A DNA stretch of 43,440 nt from an uncultured Veillonella sp. Lineage in GTDB: Bacteria > Bacillota > Negativicutes > Veillonellales > Veillonellaceae. The notes beneath the pieces are model-generated. The model had not been told where the DNA came from, made no database searches, and was given only the letters and a program-made list of their open reading frames with translations. Positions 10,601 to 17,792 of the stretch are shown here, piece by piece. A program made the position numbers and the translations under genes. Each line of letters opens with the position of its first letter. The first letter of the stretch is position 1. Location of the stretch: NCBI GenBank assembly GCA_900757715.1, contig CAAEOZ010000235.1:1-43440 (forward strand), read 5' to 3'.

Positions 10601-11557
10601 TTGTGCGGATGATTGCGCGGTATTACCGATGGCAAAGGCATTTTCTGCACTAGCATTAGCACTATAACCCATAGCTACCGCATTGGCGCCACCAGTACTG
10701 GATGAAGAACCGAATGCCATAGAATCATCTGCACCAACTGCAGTACGAGCTTTCGTACCGAAAGCAAGAGAACGAGCCCCTTCTGTTACAGTATTACCAT
10801 TGGCGTTATATTGTGCACTTGGTGTACCCTGTTGCCCAGGTAACTTTATTGTTTCTGCCGCACCGATTGCAATAGATTGATCTGCTTTCGCAGTAGCAGA
10901 ATAACCCATGGCAAAACTACCATTACCCTTTGCCCAAGATGCAGTACCCAATGCTGTAGAGAACTCACCTTCTGCAGCGGATTGACGCATCATAGCCAAG
11001 GAGTTAAATCCGCTCGCCTTTGTAGCTGTACCGAGAGCCATAGCAGATGGTGATAAAGCCTGAGCATAATGACCTAAAGCAAAAGAAATACCACCTGTGG
11101 CCTGAGCATAGTTACCGATAGCTAAACCGGAATAATAAGTTGGACGATCGGCTTCCTGAATATTTGTATATTTACCGATAGCAATGCCGGCAAAACTATT
11201 TTCTGTATAGTTACCTCTATCTGTACCATTGTACAAATGACTATTATCAAATGGTGTCAAGTTCCCAGGATTTTGATAGTTATATAAATAACTACCTTCA
11301 CTATAATCTACCTTACCAGTAGCATAATTAGCTCCATTTACATTATCAATAGTCATAGCAGTATATGTAGCAGCATTAACCGTAGTAATATTACCACTCA
11401 TCAATAATGCGGCCACCGCCATAATCGCACTCATACGTGCCCAAGTTGTACCAATTTGTACGGATTTTGCTTTACCGCCACCTGTTTTTACGATTTCAGA
11501 TACTACTACGTAGCATTTTTTAGTCTTACTCCAAATCACATTATAAATTCGATTCAT
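4691..11557 (-). CDS. Giant trimeric autotransporter adhesin (YadA-like)
   Basis: A complete 2288-residue type Vc adhesin. Order: extended signal peptide region (MNRIYNVIWSKTKKC), hydrophobic core MAVAALLMSG and cleavage near residue 62; YadA-head repeats at about 130-450 (AIGxxAxASxxxA); neck motifs such as INVAGGENDTDATNVKQL; a long stalk with repeated DAVNGGQL, KTNKLGSKV, AATEDQL and GKDGKDGVSITGP units; and a C-terminal YadA anchor at about 2149-2214 (AAVGHYKGSTAAAVGVAHY to NAGVSYKFG). About 74 further residues follow the anchor, with a charged coiled coil (LQDEVTALKAENERM...). Canonical YadA proteins end at the last barrel strand, so this periplasmic tail is unusual. AAGGA lies before ATG 11557. 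Expected to form a long trimeric fibre for adhesion or aggregation. Confidence 0.96.
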   Translation of the reverse strand: MNRIYNVIWSKTKKCYVVVSEIVKTGGGKAKSVQIGTTWARMSAIMAVAALLMSGNITTVNAATYTAMTIDNVNGANYATGKVDYSEGSYLYNYQNPGNLTPFDNSHLYNGTDRGNYTENSFAGIAIGKYTNIQEADRPTYYSGLAIGNYAQATGGISFALGHYAQALSPSAMALGTATKASGFNSLAMMRQSAAEGEFSTALGTASWAKGNGSFAMGYSATAKADQSIAIGAAETIKLPGQQGTPSAQYNANGNTVTEGARSLAFGTKARTAVGADDSMAFGSSSSTGGANAVAMGYSANASAENAFAIGNTAQSSAQNAVAMGKSANASGVSSFAMGSSSNAAGADAIAMGSSSQAKLSNSIALGGNAKSLGADALALGGAANASKDGAIAIGKEAKANNTNTTAIGLGATVTGTNSMAIGTNAVAESNNSLALGTGTEVRGALVNGFSAFTNQQNNNVANGVVAVGNVGSERRIINVAGGENDTDATNVKQLKFVNSNLAKSIAGPTYTGYEANGSTYKAPDFNIKNSTYHTVKEAVEAAQTNFFSAKGTSADANYDNTGATGNNATAAGVRTSAAGNFATAVGADATAANANSTAIGYKAKSSVDDGVALGSNSVASVAAGKAGYNVKTADSRTNGYSGLTGAALTSTMGAVSVGDGGTKTRQITNVAAGTADTDAVNVAQLRNVNLKVAGNSGNNDVLLDNQTLTVKGDGSYVTTSVNNQTIDVTLTDATKNKIDNAANKDLSNITDGGKSVIRDEAQKAVKVVAGKNTTITEGTDGTYKTYKVDVDAPDYQLVENSSAADKAYTVSGNKVDLTVQDAKNPANKKTVTIKDIASKTELDDTKTELINKGLKFDADNGGEKTNKLGSKVTVAGDSTNISTTITQTGDDTTIKVALGKDINVNTVTATKTVKAGTATMGNQAVTDNKAATQNGNFVSGLDNKSWTLTDPAFVSGRAATEDQLKIVSDAVKAANSSATDYRLIANPNNAADGSYKVDNNKVDLQVKDDKSGTVNTVTIKDVASKTELDKVKDRSVKYDGNTDKDTVTLEGANGTKITNLKDGNVAAGSKDAVNGGQLHQVKQDLGDQITNTKNDLINTGLKFDANVGGVKTNKLGSTVTIQGEGTAADADYSGENLKTFIKQDAATGNTTIDVKMNKNLKAESVKVGKNGKDGVSITGPDTANGTDGKVAVTDKNGKEAVSISGKDGVGHIGLTGPAGTNGVNGTNGIDLSVKPGYDDPATGVKGEKGVDGTNGLTRIVYKDGNGEHQVATMEDGLQFTGNNSGTVNKQKLNSLVKVQGEGVTESESAAFKSAAGNINVKADGTNKLELQLAKDLKNLDSVTAAKTVKAGGATMGGQTVNNAAGDSETGNYVTGLDNKDWDADKIVSGRAATEDQLKKALDAQSANSTDYRLIRNQAAGSNGDYTVDANGDVALTVQDKNHPNQTETVTIKDVASKSKLDKLNDRAVKYDLDPNGNLDKSKVTYEGPAYNNKQGGTHVTNVAYATGNDGSEAVNVDYLNDKIKDSADALTNKGLKFDANQGGEKTNKLGSKVTIKGEGTAADRDYSGENIKTFIKQDAQTGDTTIDVKMNKNLKAESVKVGKDGKDGVSITGPDTANGTDGKVAVTGKDGKEAVSISGTDGVGHIGLNGKDGRSADISVEKGDPDLNGNEITRIKYTDEKGKTHQVATKDDGMAYGGDSGDVIKKKLNEQLDIKGGVTNEADLTENNIGVISKNNILNVRLAKDLKDLNSITFNNGANGANGKTVVNGEGMTINDKDGNPLTSVTKDGVKITNGPSMTKDGIDAADKKITNVADGTIGAGSKDAVNGGQLHTAIENIKSTGFGLKAEDGNSVKKPLGETIDLKGDGNIKTSVDNGAIKMALNDKITLGQDPAKQVNIDGSEGTVTAGNGDKEVKLDGAVGTITAGNGGNQVKIDGNDGSVTANTVKAGDVVVGKQTSDGKEGNFVTGLDNKTWDPENPVAVPGRAATEDQLKAVNDDFNNKARTGRVFQGDQPGDSGKVVRGLGDTMNLTGGADVNRLADNNIGVVKNAAGDGYNIKLAKDLKGLESVTTTDAAGNTTVMNGGGVTITPAQGNAVSLTKDGLNNGGNRITNVGPGVDGTDAVNVNQLSSAMRSVDGKIADVGATSAAISGLKPLQYDPLEPTQVLAAVGHYKGSTAAAVGVAHYTNESTMFHMGVSLGGHDNMINAGVSYKFGTSDAKKAVPARYKAGPISSAYVLQDEVTALKAENERMKQHDLELTAKYDQVQRDNEEMKAQIALLMQQAGLTK
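6615..6965 (-). repeat. Stalk repeat, copy A (pair with 7917-8267)
   Basis: A block of about 350 bp within the giant autotransporter gene recurs at a constant offset of 1302 bp (copy B, 7917-8267) with scattered substitutions. It encodes the segment running from KTNKLGSKV through GTAADxDYSGEN, MNKNLKAESVKVG and DGVSITGPDTANGTDG to DGVGHIGL. It reflects internal duplication of stalk modules and is a substrate for recombinational length change. Confidence 0.8.
7917..8267 (-). repeat. Stalk repeat, copy B (pair with 6615-6965)
   Basis: Second copy of the 350-bp stalk block described at 6615-6965. At copy B the encoded text reads MNKNLKAESVKVGKNGKDG, against GKDGKDG in copy A. Differences are mostly synonymous or conservative, consistent with an older duplication kept similar by selection or gene conversion. 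Confidence 0.8.
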
Positions 11558-11632
11558 GATTATCCTTTCTTACCAAAAAATCTGTAAAACACATCACTTG
11601 TGTTGCATAATATTGCAAAGATAATAAAAAGA

Positions 11633-11666
11633 AGAAGTATAAAGATTGATTATCATCTACACTTCT
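11633..11666 (-). promoter_or_regulatory. Conserved 5' leader hairpin of giant trimeric autotransporter
   Basis: Outer arms AGAAGT and ACTTCT are identical to those at 3519-3552 and the inner arm contains ATCT pairing with AGAT, but the loop and some inner bases differ. It lies in a predicted leader of about 186 nt. The outer stem is conserved while most of the surrounding leader has drifted, which argues that the structure matters. Confidence 0.45.
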
Positions 11667-11749
11667 TACACCAAATACTAGTATTCTCAATTACGATACG
11701 AATACTATAATTATTCATGATTCTTCATCATATACTCACCCACGGCAAT

Positions 11750-11778
11750 ACAATATCAAAAAATTTCTATCTTGTAAA
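11750..11778 (-). promoter_or_regulatory. Promoter of giant trimeric autotransporter
   Basis: On the minus strand TTTACA (11773-11778), 17 bases, then TATTGT (11750-11755). The start would be near 11743, leaving a leader of about 186 nt before ATG 11557. The spacer holds a run of six T. The region aligns by eye with 3635-3663. Confidence 0.6.
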
Positions 11779-11785
11779 CGACTTT

Positions 11786-11801
11786 TTCATCTTTTCTTCA
11801 T
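11786..11801 (-). promoter_or_regulatory. Direct repeat ATGAA with 11-bp period upstream of the -35 box
   Basis: ATGAA copies at 11786-11790 and 11797-11801 (minus strand), the nearer one reading GATGAAAAAGT directly before the -35 region. Same sequence, spacing and position as at 3671-3686. Candidate operator or activator site shared by the two large adhesin genes. Confidence 0.35.
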
Positions 11802-12016
11802 TTTTGTCGTTTATTTATTTCATATTTAATACTTTTTAATTTTAAGAAATAGAATCTTCATCTTTCCTATCAAATATTACGATAAATCCACATATCGGAA
11901 TATAACGATTATTGTAATTACGTAATCAATTTCATATTTTTAGACTTTTCAGTTTAATGCTTTCATAGATAAGATAATTTTATATACAGAAAATTTATCA
12001 CCTACAGGTACACGAA

Positions 12017-12044
12017 AAAGCCGAGGCCCTAGAGCCTCGGCTTT
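12017..12044 (-). terminator. Rho-independent terminator after SLH-containing trimeric autotransporter
   Basis: AAAGCCGAGGC pairs with GCCTCGGCTTT over 11 bp around loop CCTAGA. On the minus strand five T follow. It lies 23 bp after the stop codon at 12067, so this gene ends its own transcript and the giant autotransporter has a separate promoter. Confidence 0.88.
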
Positions 12045-12066
12045 CACAATATAAATCATATATATT

Positions 12067-14475
12067 CTATTTTTTATTGACTCTTACACGTTCAATAGTT
12101 GGTTGTCCTTCATGATTCTTGGCAATAGTATCCACACGGAATAACGCCATTTCAGGACCAAATTCAGATACGAGTCGATCATCGACGACAATACCATTTT
12201 GAATGGCACGGTACACAATTTGAGCAAATTCATAACGGGTCAACATACGATCTCCTCCGAATGTACCATCAGGATAGCCTTCCACAAGACCCCGTCGAGA
12301 TAGATCGCTAACCGCCGCATATGCCCAGTGATTATTCGGCACATCAGGGAATAATGTGCTGTGGTCTGCTTTCATATTTGTTCCAGCCAGGCCATTCAAA
12401 AGAGCAGTCAACTTTTGAATCTGCGCATTTTGTACTGCTACAGTTTTCTTAAGTTCCAAAACTTCCTTACCGATAGCTACACGAGAACGAGATACATTAC
12501 TGTGAGCACCTACTTTCACAGACATACCTGCATTTACAACAGTTTCGCCATTACCAACAGTAGATCCTACGCTAAACTGCAAGTCCTCATTCGGTCTGTA
12601 AAAAGCCCCCAATGCAGCGGCGTTGCCGTCATGATAGTGGCCATAACCAGCAGCAAAGTCCCATTTTGCATCAGGATCGAAATCCAACGGATGCAAGGCG
12701 GCAAGTGCAGCCGCTCCGGCCACAGATTTGTTAACCTTTTTATCGAGGCGAGCTACATTCCGCCCCATATTCGTTACATCCTGCTTGATATTAGTAATGT
12801 CGCCCTGAATATTGGTTACATTCTTTTTAATATTGGTCACATCACCTTGTATATTGTTAATGTTTGTCGTGTTATTTGTAATCTGATTCGTTATATCATC
12901 AGATAGGCTTACCTTATAATCTTTAGTCGTTCCGTTCGTCGTAGTTGTCACATTAATATGTTTACCTGCACTGACGGTAGTGGAGCCGTTCGCATTCACT
13001 TGATTTTGCAACTTTTTAAGTTGTGCCACATTCACCGCATCCGTATCCTTTGTGCCGGCTGCTACGGATGTAATCTGACGCGTAATATTGTTATTTGCAT
13101 CACCGACAGATACGGCCGATTTAGTCGCCTTCCACGTAGAATCCGTATTCGTGGACTGTGCCTTTGTACTCGGATCATACCCAACGGATCCAGCCGCCAC
13201 AGTAGCCTTCGATTCACTGCCCAATGCAACGCCGCCCTCTACGGTTACATTCGTATTATGTCCGACAGCGACCGCATTATTAACAGATGTCGTAGTCTTG
13301 CTGTCTGTAGAACCGATGAGAACCGCATGATTGGCATCTTTCACCTCACGATTATCCCCCATCACAAGACCGTTCTTAGAATTAGTCACCGTATTTTCAG
13401 ACCCTATTACGGTCGTATTGGACACCTTATCCGCCGTATTGTGAAAGCCCGTTAACATGGTATTCTTACTTTCTTTGTCATAGGAGCCGGTCAATGTATT
13501 ATTTACACCCATAAGTGCGGAACGAAGTGTATAATCCGCCTTATTACCGCTACCAAATGCCATAGTAGAACCGCCACCGTTAGAATTTTTGACAGCGGAA
13601 CGTAATTTCTCAGATAATTCCTTAGCGGAATTACCTCCATCAGTTGGTGCATTATTTATAGATGTTACTGAATTTGTTATTTCATTGCCTGCACCAAATA
13701 TAAGGGATCCATTTGAATTAGCGGTCCGGTTCGCGGTACCGACAATACTATTCGCAATGCCAGAATAATAGCTACCCGTTTTTGACTCAACACTATTCAA
13801 TGCACCATTAATGGTGGCACCGAAATTCTTTAAAGGATTTGCCAGTCGGCCGCCATTATAATCACTGGAGATAATATTATATACGCCTGTACTTGTAGTG
13901 AAAGCCCCATTGCTAAAGCTATTAGCACCAATTGTTGTAGCATATACGTTTAATGCATCTTTTCTTGTGGACGCACTATCTACCGTAGTATCACCAAGCT
14001 CCCCTTTATAATTATGAGATCCAATCATGGTACTGCCGGTACGAGCAAATGTATTATCACCGATAGCGACACTGCCTACCACCTTTGTAGGATCCGCAGG
14101 GATTCTAGCAGAAGAAAAAAAACCTCCACTGTAGGTCGTTTGCCCTAACGCAAAACTAGCCTCTCCACCACCGGCCATATTTTCAACCTTTGCATTTTTA
14201 CCGATAGCTATACTACCGCCTTGGCTAGCATAGTTATTAATACCTGCTCCATTGCCGATAGCTACATCCCCCGTAGCTGCACTAACACCATTCGAGTAAG
14301 ATATACCGGCACCTTTGCCAATGGCTACGTTTTCCGCCTTCGGTGCATTACTGCCCGTACCGATAGCTACACCGTTCCCGCTGCCCGGTGCCACATCCAC
14401 CGCTCCGGCCACATATAGGCTCGATAACAACACACCATTAATCAACACTGATAATATAAGTTTACGCTTGCTCAT
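12067..14475 (-). CDS. Trimeric autotransporter with C-terminal coiled coil and SLH domain
   Basis: An 802-residue type Vc adhesin. I chose ATG 14475 because GGAGAGGA precedes it and it gives a clean signal peptide (MSKRKLILSVLINGVLLSSL, cleavage near VAGA); an upstream in-frame ATG at 14523 would add 16 residues. The passenger has head repeats from about residue 28 (AIGTGSNA, AIGKGAG) and a neck (TSVAAGTKDTDAVNVAQL), then a short stalk of repeated TNIxxDVTNI heptad-like units. The YadA anchor is at about 589-657. After it come a coiled coil (about 666-697, VLELKKTVAVQNAQIQKL) and an SLH domain at about 708-759 (FPDVPNNHWAYAAV, RRGLVEGYPDGTF, LTRYEFAQIVYRAI), then a 43-residue tail. The anchor leaves its C-terminus in the periplasm, so the SLH domain is placed to bind peptidoglycan. 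No extended signal region is present. Confidence 0.94.
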   Translation of the reverse strand: MSKRKLILSVLINGVLLSSLYVAGAVDVAPGSGNGVAIGTGSNAPKAENVAIGKGAGISYSNGVSAATGDVAIGNGAGINNYASQGGSIAIGKNAKVENMAGGGEASFALGQTTYSGGFFSSARIPADPTKVVGSVAIGDNTFARTGSTMIGSHNYKGELGDTTVDSASTRKDALNVYATTIGANSFSNGAFTTSTGVYNIISSDYNGGRLANPLKNFGATINGALNSVESKTGSYYSGIANSIVGTANRTANSNGSLIFGAGNEITNSVTSINNAPTDGGNSAKELSEKLRSAVKNSNGGGSTMAFGSGNKADYTLRSALMGVNNTLTGSYDKESKNTMLTGFHNTADKVSNTTVIGSENTVTNSKNGLVMGDNREVKDANHAVLIGSTDSKTTTSVNNAVAVGHNTNVTVEGGVALGSESKATVAAGSVGYDPSTKAQSTNTDSTWKATKSAVSVGDANNNITRQITSVAAGTKDTDAVNVAQLKKLQNQVNANGSTTVSAGKHINVTTTTNGTTKDYKVSLSDDITNQITNNTTNINNIQGDVTNIKKNVTNIQGDITNIKQDVTNMGRNVARLDKKVNKSVAGAAALAALHPLDFDPDAKWDFAAGYGHYHDGNAAALGAFYRPNEDLQFSVGSTVGNGETVVNAGMSVKVGAHSNVSRSRVAIGKEVLELKKTVAVQNAQIQKLTALLNGLAGTNMKADHSTLFPDVPNNHWAYAAVSDLSRRGLVEGYPDGTFGGDRMLTRYEFAQIVYRAIQNGIVVDDRLVSEFGPEMALFRVDTIAKNHEGQPTIERVRVNKK

Positions 14476-14538
14476 TTTATCCTCTCCATTCCCCAATGAA
14501 TTCACGTGCAACTTACTCTTCATTATAGTTTCATGAAT

Positions 14539-14567
14539 ATTGTGCCACTCTTTTTTTATTTTGTAAA
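14539..14567 (-). promoter_or_regulatory. Probable promoter of SLH-containing trimeric autotransporter
   Basis: TTTACA (14562-14567), 17 bases including seven A on the coding strand, then CACAAT (14539-14544). The -10 matches the consensus at only four positions, but the -35 and spacing match the other adhesin promoters here. It predicts a leader of about 57 nt. The rest of 14476-14736 is AT-rich with nothing else recognised. Confidence 0.45.
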
Positions 14568-14736
14568 CAAAATAAATTTTTATAAATTAATGTATAAAAA
14601 AAGAACTGTCTTTTCATACCAAATGACAATCATCTGATACTATAAAACAGCTCCTTATGTTGCTTTTATCTAAAAAAATAAATATAGATTCTTATGCGGA
14701 TTTTATCAAAATAATAAATATATATATATCAATCTA

Positions 14737-15780
14737 TCAATCAACGTGCACCGTATGTTGACGACGCACATTTTCCAACATATTAGCACGAACTGATGTT
14801 TTTGTATCCAATCGATGGTTACCACCAAACCAAGCCGTATCGACACCGGCTAGACGGAACATGATTTTACCGTACGGACTGCCGTGCTCATGCTCCGGCT
14901 TGTTGTAGCCCATGTCCACGGAAATTCTCGGCGTGAGCTGCAACTCCGTGCCGATGCGCAAGCCATGCTTATCCGCACTGCGTCGCAACTGCCAACGATA
15001 AGCCTCCATATACACACGAGCCCAACGAGCATTCTTGAAGCTAGTCCCGTACTCCGCAGTATATCCGTTAGACACATTTTCCATGCGTGTCGCACCATCA
15101 AGGGAACGCTCGCCAGACACACCGCGATACCAGTTCATGCGAAACGCACCGATCCCCGACACGTACTCTAGCCCAACACTCATGCGACCGTGATTGCCTC
15201 TGAACCGATGATCATAAAATAAATTGCCACCGTAATAGTGTTCATCATTCGCTGCAATTCGGCGATAGCCGATGCCCACATTCGCCGTCGTTCCTGTATC
15301 CGCTGCATTCGCCAACCGCTCCTGTGTAAACCACACATGACGAGATGTCTCATCATAATGACCTAACGGCTGCAATGTTTCCACACCGTACAAGGGCTTC
15401 CAGTTTTTCTGAAAGCGCAATGACAAGACGGTTCGCTGCATCCACGGTTTCGCCTTCGATCCGTGCATTGCGGAATGAACACCAGTCATGACCACCGCCT
15501 GCAACGCAGAGTTGACCGCATCCGTATCGGAATAGCGAGTCGTCTTTTTATCCGTTGAGTCCGGCATCTCCAATCCGCCCTGACCGATGACATGATCTGG
15601 AGTATGAGACGAATTAACATGGAATGTATCTAAGTCGTCAGATAATACGATCTTACTTTCACTATGAACTTGTTTTACCGTAGTCCCCTGCATTGGCTGC
15701 TCTGCTTTATTTACCTGCTCCCCCGATACGGGCATAACGAACATGCAAAGGGCACTCATCAACACGATTATATATTTCAT
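14737..15780 (-). CDS. Inverse-autotransporter (intimin/invasin-type) beta-barrel without passenger
   Basis: A 347-residue outer-membrane barrel. It has a signal peptide (MKYIIVLMSALCMFVMPVSG), a hydrophilic linker to about residue 75, then strands typical of the intimin/invasin barrel: YGVETLQPLGHYDETSRHVW, TANVGIGYRR, YYGGNLFYDHRF, GRMSVGLEYVSG, FRMNWYRGVSG and PRISVDMGYNKP. In type Ve proteins this barrel is followed by Ig-like passenger domains. Here the protein ends shortly after the last strand at a TGA, and no Ig-like frame follows in the next 260 bp. It could be a complete stand-alone barrel, comparable to ZirT-like proteins, or the remnant of a longer adhesin. No LysM domain is seen. 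It is divergent from the plus-strand adhesin gene starting at 16212. Confidence 0.85.
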   Translation of the reverse strand: MKYIIVLMSALCMFVMPVSGEQVNKAEQPMQGTTVKQVHSESKIVLSDDLDTFHVNSSHTPDHVIGQGGLEMPDSTDKKTTRYSDTDAVNSALQAVVMTGVHSAMHGSKAKPWMQRTVLSLRFQKNWKPLYGVETLQPLGHYDETSRHVWFTQERLANAADTGTTANVGIGYRRIAANDEHYYGGNLFYDHRFRGNHGRMSVGLEYVSGIGAFRMNWYRGVSGERSLDGATRMENVSNGYTAEYGTSFKNARWARVYMEAYRWQLRRSADKHGLRIGTELQLTPRISVDMGYNKPEHEHGSPYGKIMFRLAGVDTAWFGGNHRLDTKTSVRANMLENVRRQHTVHVD

Positions 15781-15823
15781 TACACACTCTTACGTACAAA
15801 CACACTTCTCATTATGCACTTAA

Positions 15824-15859
15824 TTACGTACTTATTTACGTACTTATTTATGTACATAA
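15824..15859. repeat. Three 12-bp tandem repeats between divergent adhesin genes
   Basis: Two perfect units TTACGTACTTAT (15824-15835 and 15836-15847) are followed by a variant TTATGTACATAA (15848-15859). Each perfect unit contains the palindrome TACGTA; another TACGTA lies at 15791-15796. They lie 44-79 bp upstream of the inverse-autotransporter start in a divergent intergenic region, so they may be operator half-sites or a slippage-prone tract. The rest of 15781-16118 is AT-rich with nothing else recognised. Confidence 0.5.
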
Positions 15860-16118
15860 TACTTAATTACACACGATTACACACGTCGATGGCTCATGAT
15901 TTCATCATGAACAAAACATGAAATTATTTCTATTTTATATAAATATATAGAGGATTGTCAATGCATATAGAATCCTATTTATACATATAAAATACTAGAA
16001 TGCAATTTATAGAATAAATAAATATTTAAACTTTATAAATATGTATCAAAGGTTTCTTATTAACTATAAATACCTATAGAATATATTGTATATTTATTGG
16101 AATTATGTGAATATTCTA

Positions 16119-16147
16119 TTTACAATATACCTTTTTGGTATTATAGT
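16119..16147 (+). promoter_or_regulatory. Promoter of plus-strand trimeric autotransporter
   Basis: TTTACA (16119-16124), exactly 17 bases, then TATAGT (16142-16147). The start would be near 16154, giving a leader of about 58 nt before ATG 16212. The TTTACAATATA context resembles the promoter at 3635-3663. Confidence 0.7.
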
Positions 16148-16211
16148 AGCCATGTAAGTCTTTTTATGAAAGTTTTGTGAAAGTTTGTTTGTACACAAAG
16201 GAGTGTATACG

Positions 16212-17621
16212 ATGAGTAAGAAACGTTTTGTATTAGCAAGTGTTGTAATGGTAGCTTTATCCGCCTCAGTTTATGCGGCGCCAGTTAATATCGTTGATAA
16301 CAACGGTAACATCGGCAAGGAAGGTCAAACTTTCACCGCAGGAACAGGCGGCAACATCACCCTCGGTGAGAACGCCGGTGCGGCGAACGGAAAAGGTAAG
16401 GGGCCCAATGCCCAAGGCAATAACATAGCCTTGGGTGCAGCTGCTGGGGCCGGCTCATCAGGCGGTGGCAATATCAACCTTGGGGCGAAGTCCTTCCGAG
16501 ACAGTACTGGCGATTTTAACGTAACCGTCGGTTTCGCCGCAGGTAATGCGAGCCAGTTGACGAACTCCATTGTCATGGGGACTCAATCAGGGGAAAACTC
16601 CGCAGGTGATAAAAACGTGTGGATTGGGAACTTCCAAGGTGCTAACAGTAAAGCCAGCAATTCTGTAGCCATCGGATCAAATTCGACAGTAAATGGGCAG
16701 TTCGACCTTGCCGTAGGGCATTATGTAAATGTAAAAGCCGCAAAAGGTTTAGCCGTAGGCTCTTATAACACACTATCTGAAAAAGCGACTGCATCTGGCG
16801 TATTCGGTCAAGGCCAATACGGTAAAACAGCTATTGATGCGGCCAATTCTTACAGTATAGGTAATTACAACCACATTTCGGGAGAAAACACCTTTGTTCT
16901 CGGCAATAATGTGACTACCTCTCTAAAAAACGGAGTTGTCCTTGGCAATGATTCCGCTGACGGCGATGTAGTCGGTACAGCAAGTCATACCTTTGAAAAT
17001 GGTACTACCGTCAACTATGCCGGCACCGCCCCTGTATCAACAGTATCCGTAGGGGCTAAGGGCAAGGAACGGACGATCACCAATCTCGCAGCAGGTCGCG
17101 TGAGTGCTACCTCTACTGATGCAATCAACGGATCCCAACTCTACGGCGTTCATCAAATGATTGATACCCTTGGTAAAAGTACAAGTCAACAGCTTAATAA
17201 TTCTATCAGTACCATTGAAAAATCTGTACAACATGTATCTCAAGAGGTACAACGTGTCGAAACGGAATCCAATAAAGGCGATGCTCGTGCCGCTGCGTTA
17301 GCCGCATTGCATCCACTACCATATGATCCAGATAATCGCATTCAATACATGGCAGGCTACGGTCATTATAAAAATGCTAATGCAGTAGCCTTAGGTATAG
17401 GCTATTATCACAAAGATAATCTTTTACTCACCACAGGGTTTACGATGAACAATCACGTTATGGCCAATGTAGGCATCACCTATAAACCGGGAAAATCTTT
17501 GTCTACTGCTATGTCCCCTGCCTCTTATAACGCACTAGAACAACGCGTACAATCATTAGAAACACAAAATAAAGATCTACAAGAAACGGTAAAACGCTTA
17601 GTAGATAAACTAGAAAAATAG
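16212..17621 (+). CDS. Short trimeric autotransporter adhesin (YadA-like)
   Basis: A 469-residue type Vc protein. ATG 16212 is chosen because AAAGGAGTG lies just upstream and it gives a typical signal peptide (MSKKRFVLASVVMVALSASV, cleavage after VYA); an in-frame ATG at 16185 has no such site. The passenger is a head-type domain of GxN/AIGxx repeats (NITLGENAGAANGKG, SVAIGSNSTVNGQFDLAVG). A neck follows (TNLAAGRVSATSTDAINGSQ), then a short coiled-coil stalk (STIEKSVQHVSQEVQRV) and a YadA anchor at about residues 362-420 (AALAALHPLPYDPDNRIQYM to NVGITYKPG). The last 40 residues form a coiled coil (ALEQRVQSLETQNKDL) without an SLH domain. It is the only plus-strand adhesin here. A long palindrome follows the stop by 73 bp. 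Confidence 0.94.
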   Translation: MSKKRFVLASVVMVALSASVYAAPVNIVDNNGNIGKEGQTFTAGTGGNITLGENAGAANGKGKGPNAQGNNIALGAAAGAGSSGGGNINLGAKSFRDSTGDFNVTVGFAAGNASQLTNSIVMGTQSGENSAGDKNVWIGNFQGANSKASNSVAIGSNSTVNGQFDLAVGHYVNVKAAKGLAVGSYNTLSEKATASGVFGQGQYGKTAIDAANSYSIGNYNHISGENTFVLGNNVTTSLKNGVVLGNDSADGDVVGTASHTFENGTTVNYAGTAPVSTVSVGAKGKERTITNLAAGRVSATSTDAINGSQLYGVHQMIDTLGKSTSQQLNNSISTIEKSVQHVSQEVQRVETESNKGDARAAALAALHPLPYDPDNRIQYMAGYGHYKNANAVALGIGYYHKDNLLLTTGFTMNNHVMANVGITYKPGKSLSTAMSPASYNALEQRVQSLETQNKDLQETVKRLVDKLEK

Positions 17622-17694
17622 TAAAGCAAGATTTTATAGTAATCTAATGACTGCTTTCACACAAATACACTAACACACAAAAACACAGAAATAC

Positions 17695-17792
17695 AAAAGC
17701 TGTACACACATAGTCGATTTGAACCACCTTTGATGTTAAATTGGTTTTGACATCAAAGCCGTTCAATCTAATCTATGTATGTACAGCTTTTT
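17695..17792 (+). terminator. Long imperfect palindrome, likely terminator of the plus-strand adhesin
   Basis: AAAAGCTGTACA (17695-17706) pairs with TGTACAGCTTTT at the far end. Nested inside are further matching arms in register: CATAG/CTATG, TTGAAC/GTTCAA and CTTTGATGT/ACATCAAAG around a loop of about 13 nt. The RNA would fold into one long interrupted hairpin ending in U5. It may act in both directions, and its length exceeds an ordinary terminator, so a MITE-like or small-RNA origin is possible. The remaining bases from 17793 to 17916 hold nothing I recognise. Confidence 0.65.

Noticed and set aside
15664..15921. 85-codon plus-strand frame overlapping the start of the inverse autotransporter
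   Set aside because: It has no ribosome binding site and a low-complexity Tyr/Leu/Ile tail from AT-rich repeats, and it overlaps a better-supported gene on the other strand.
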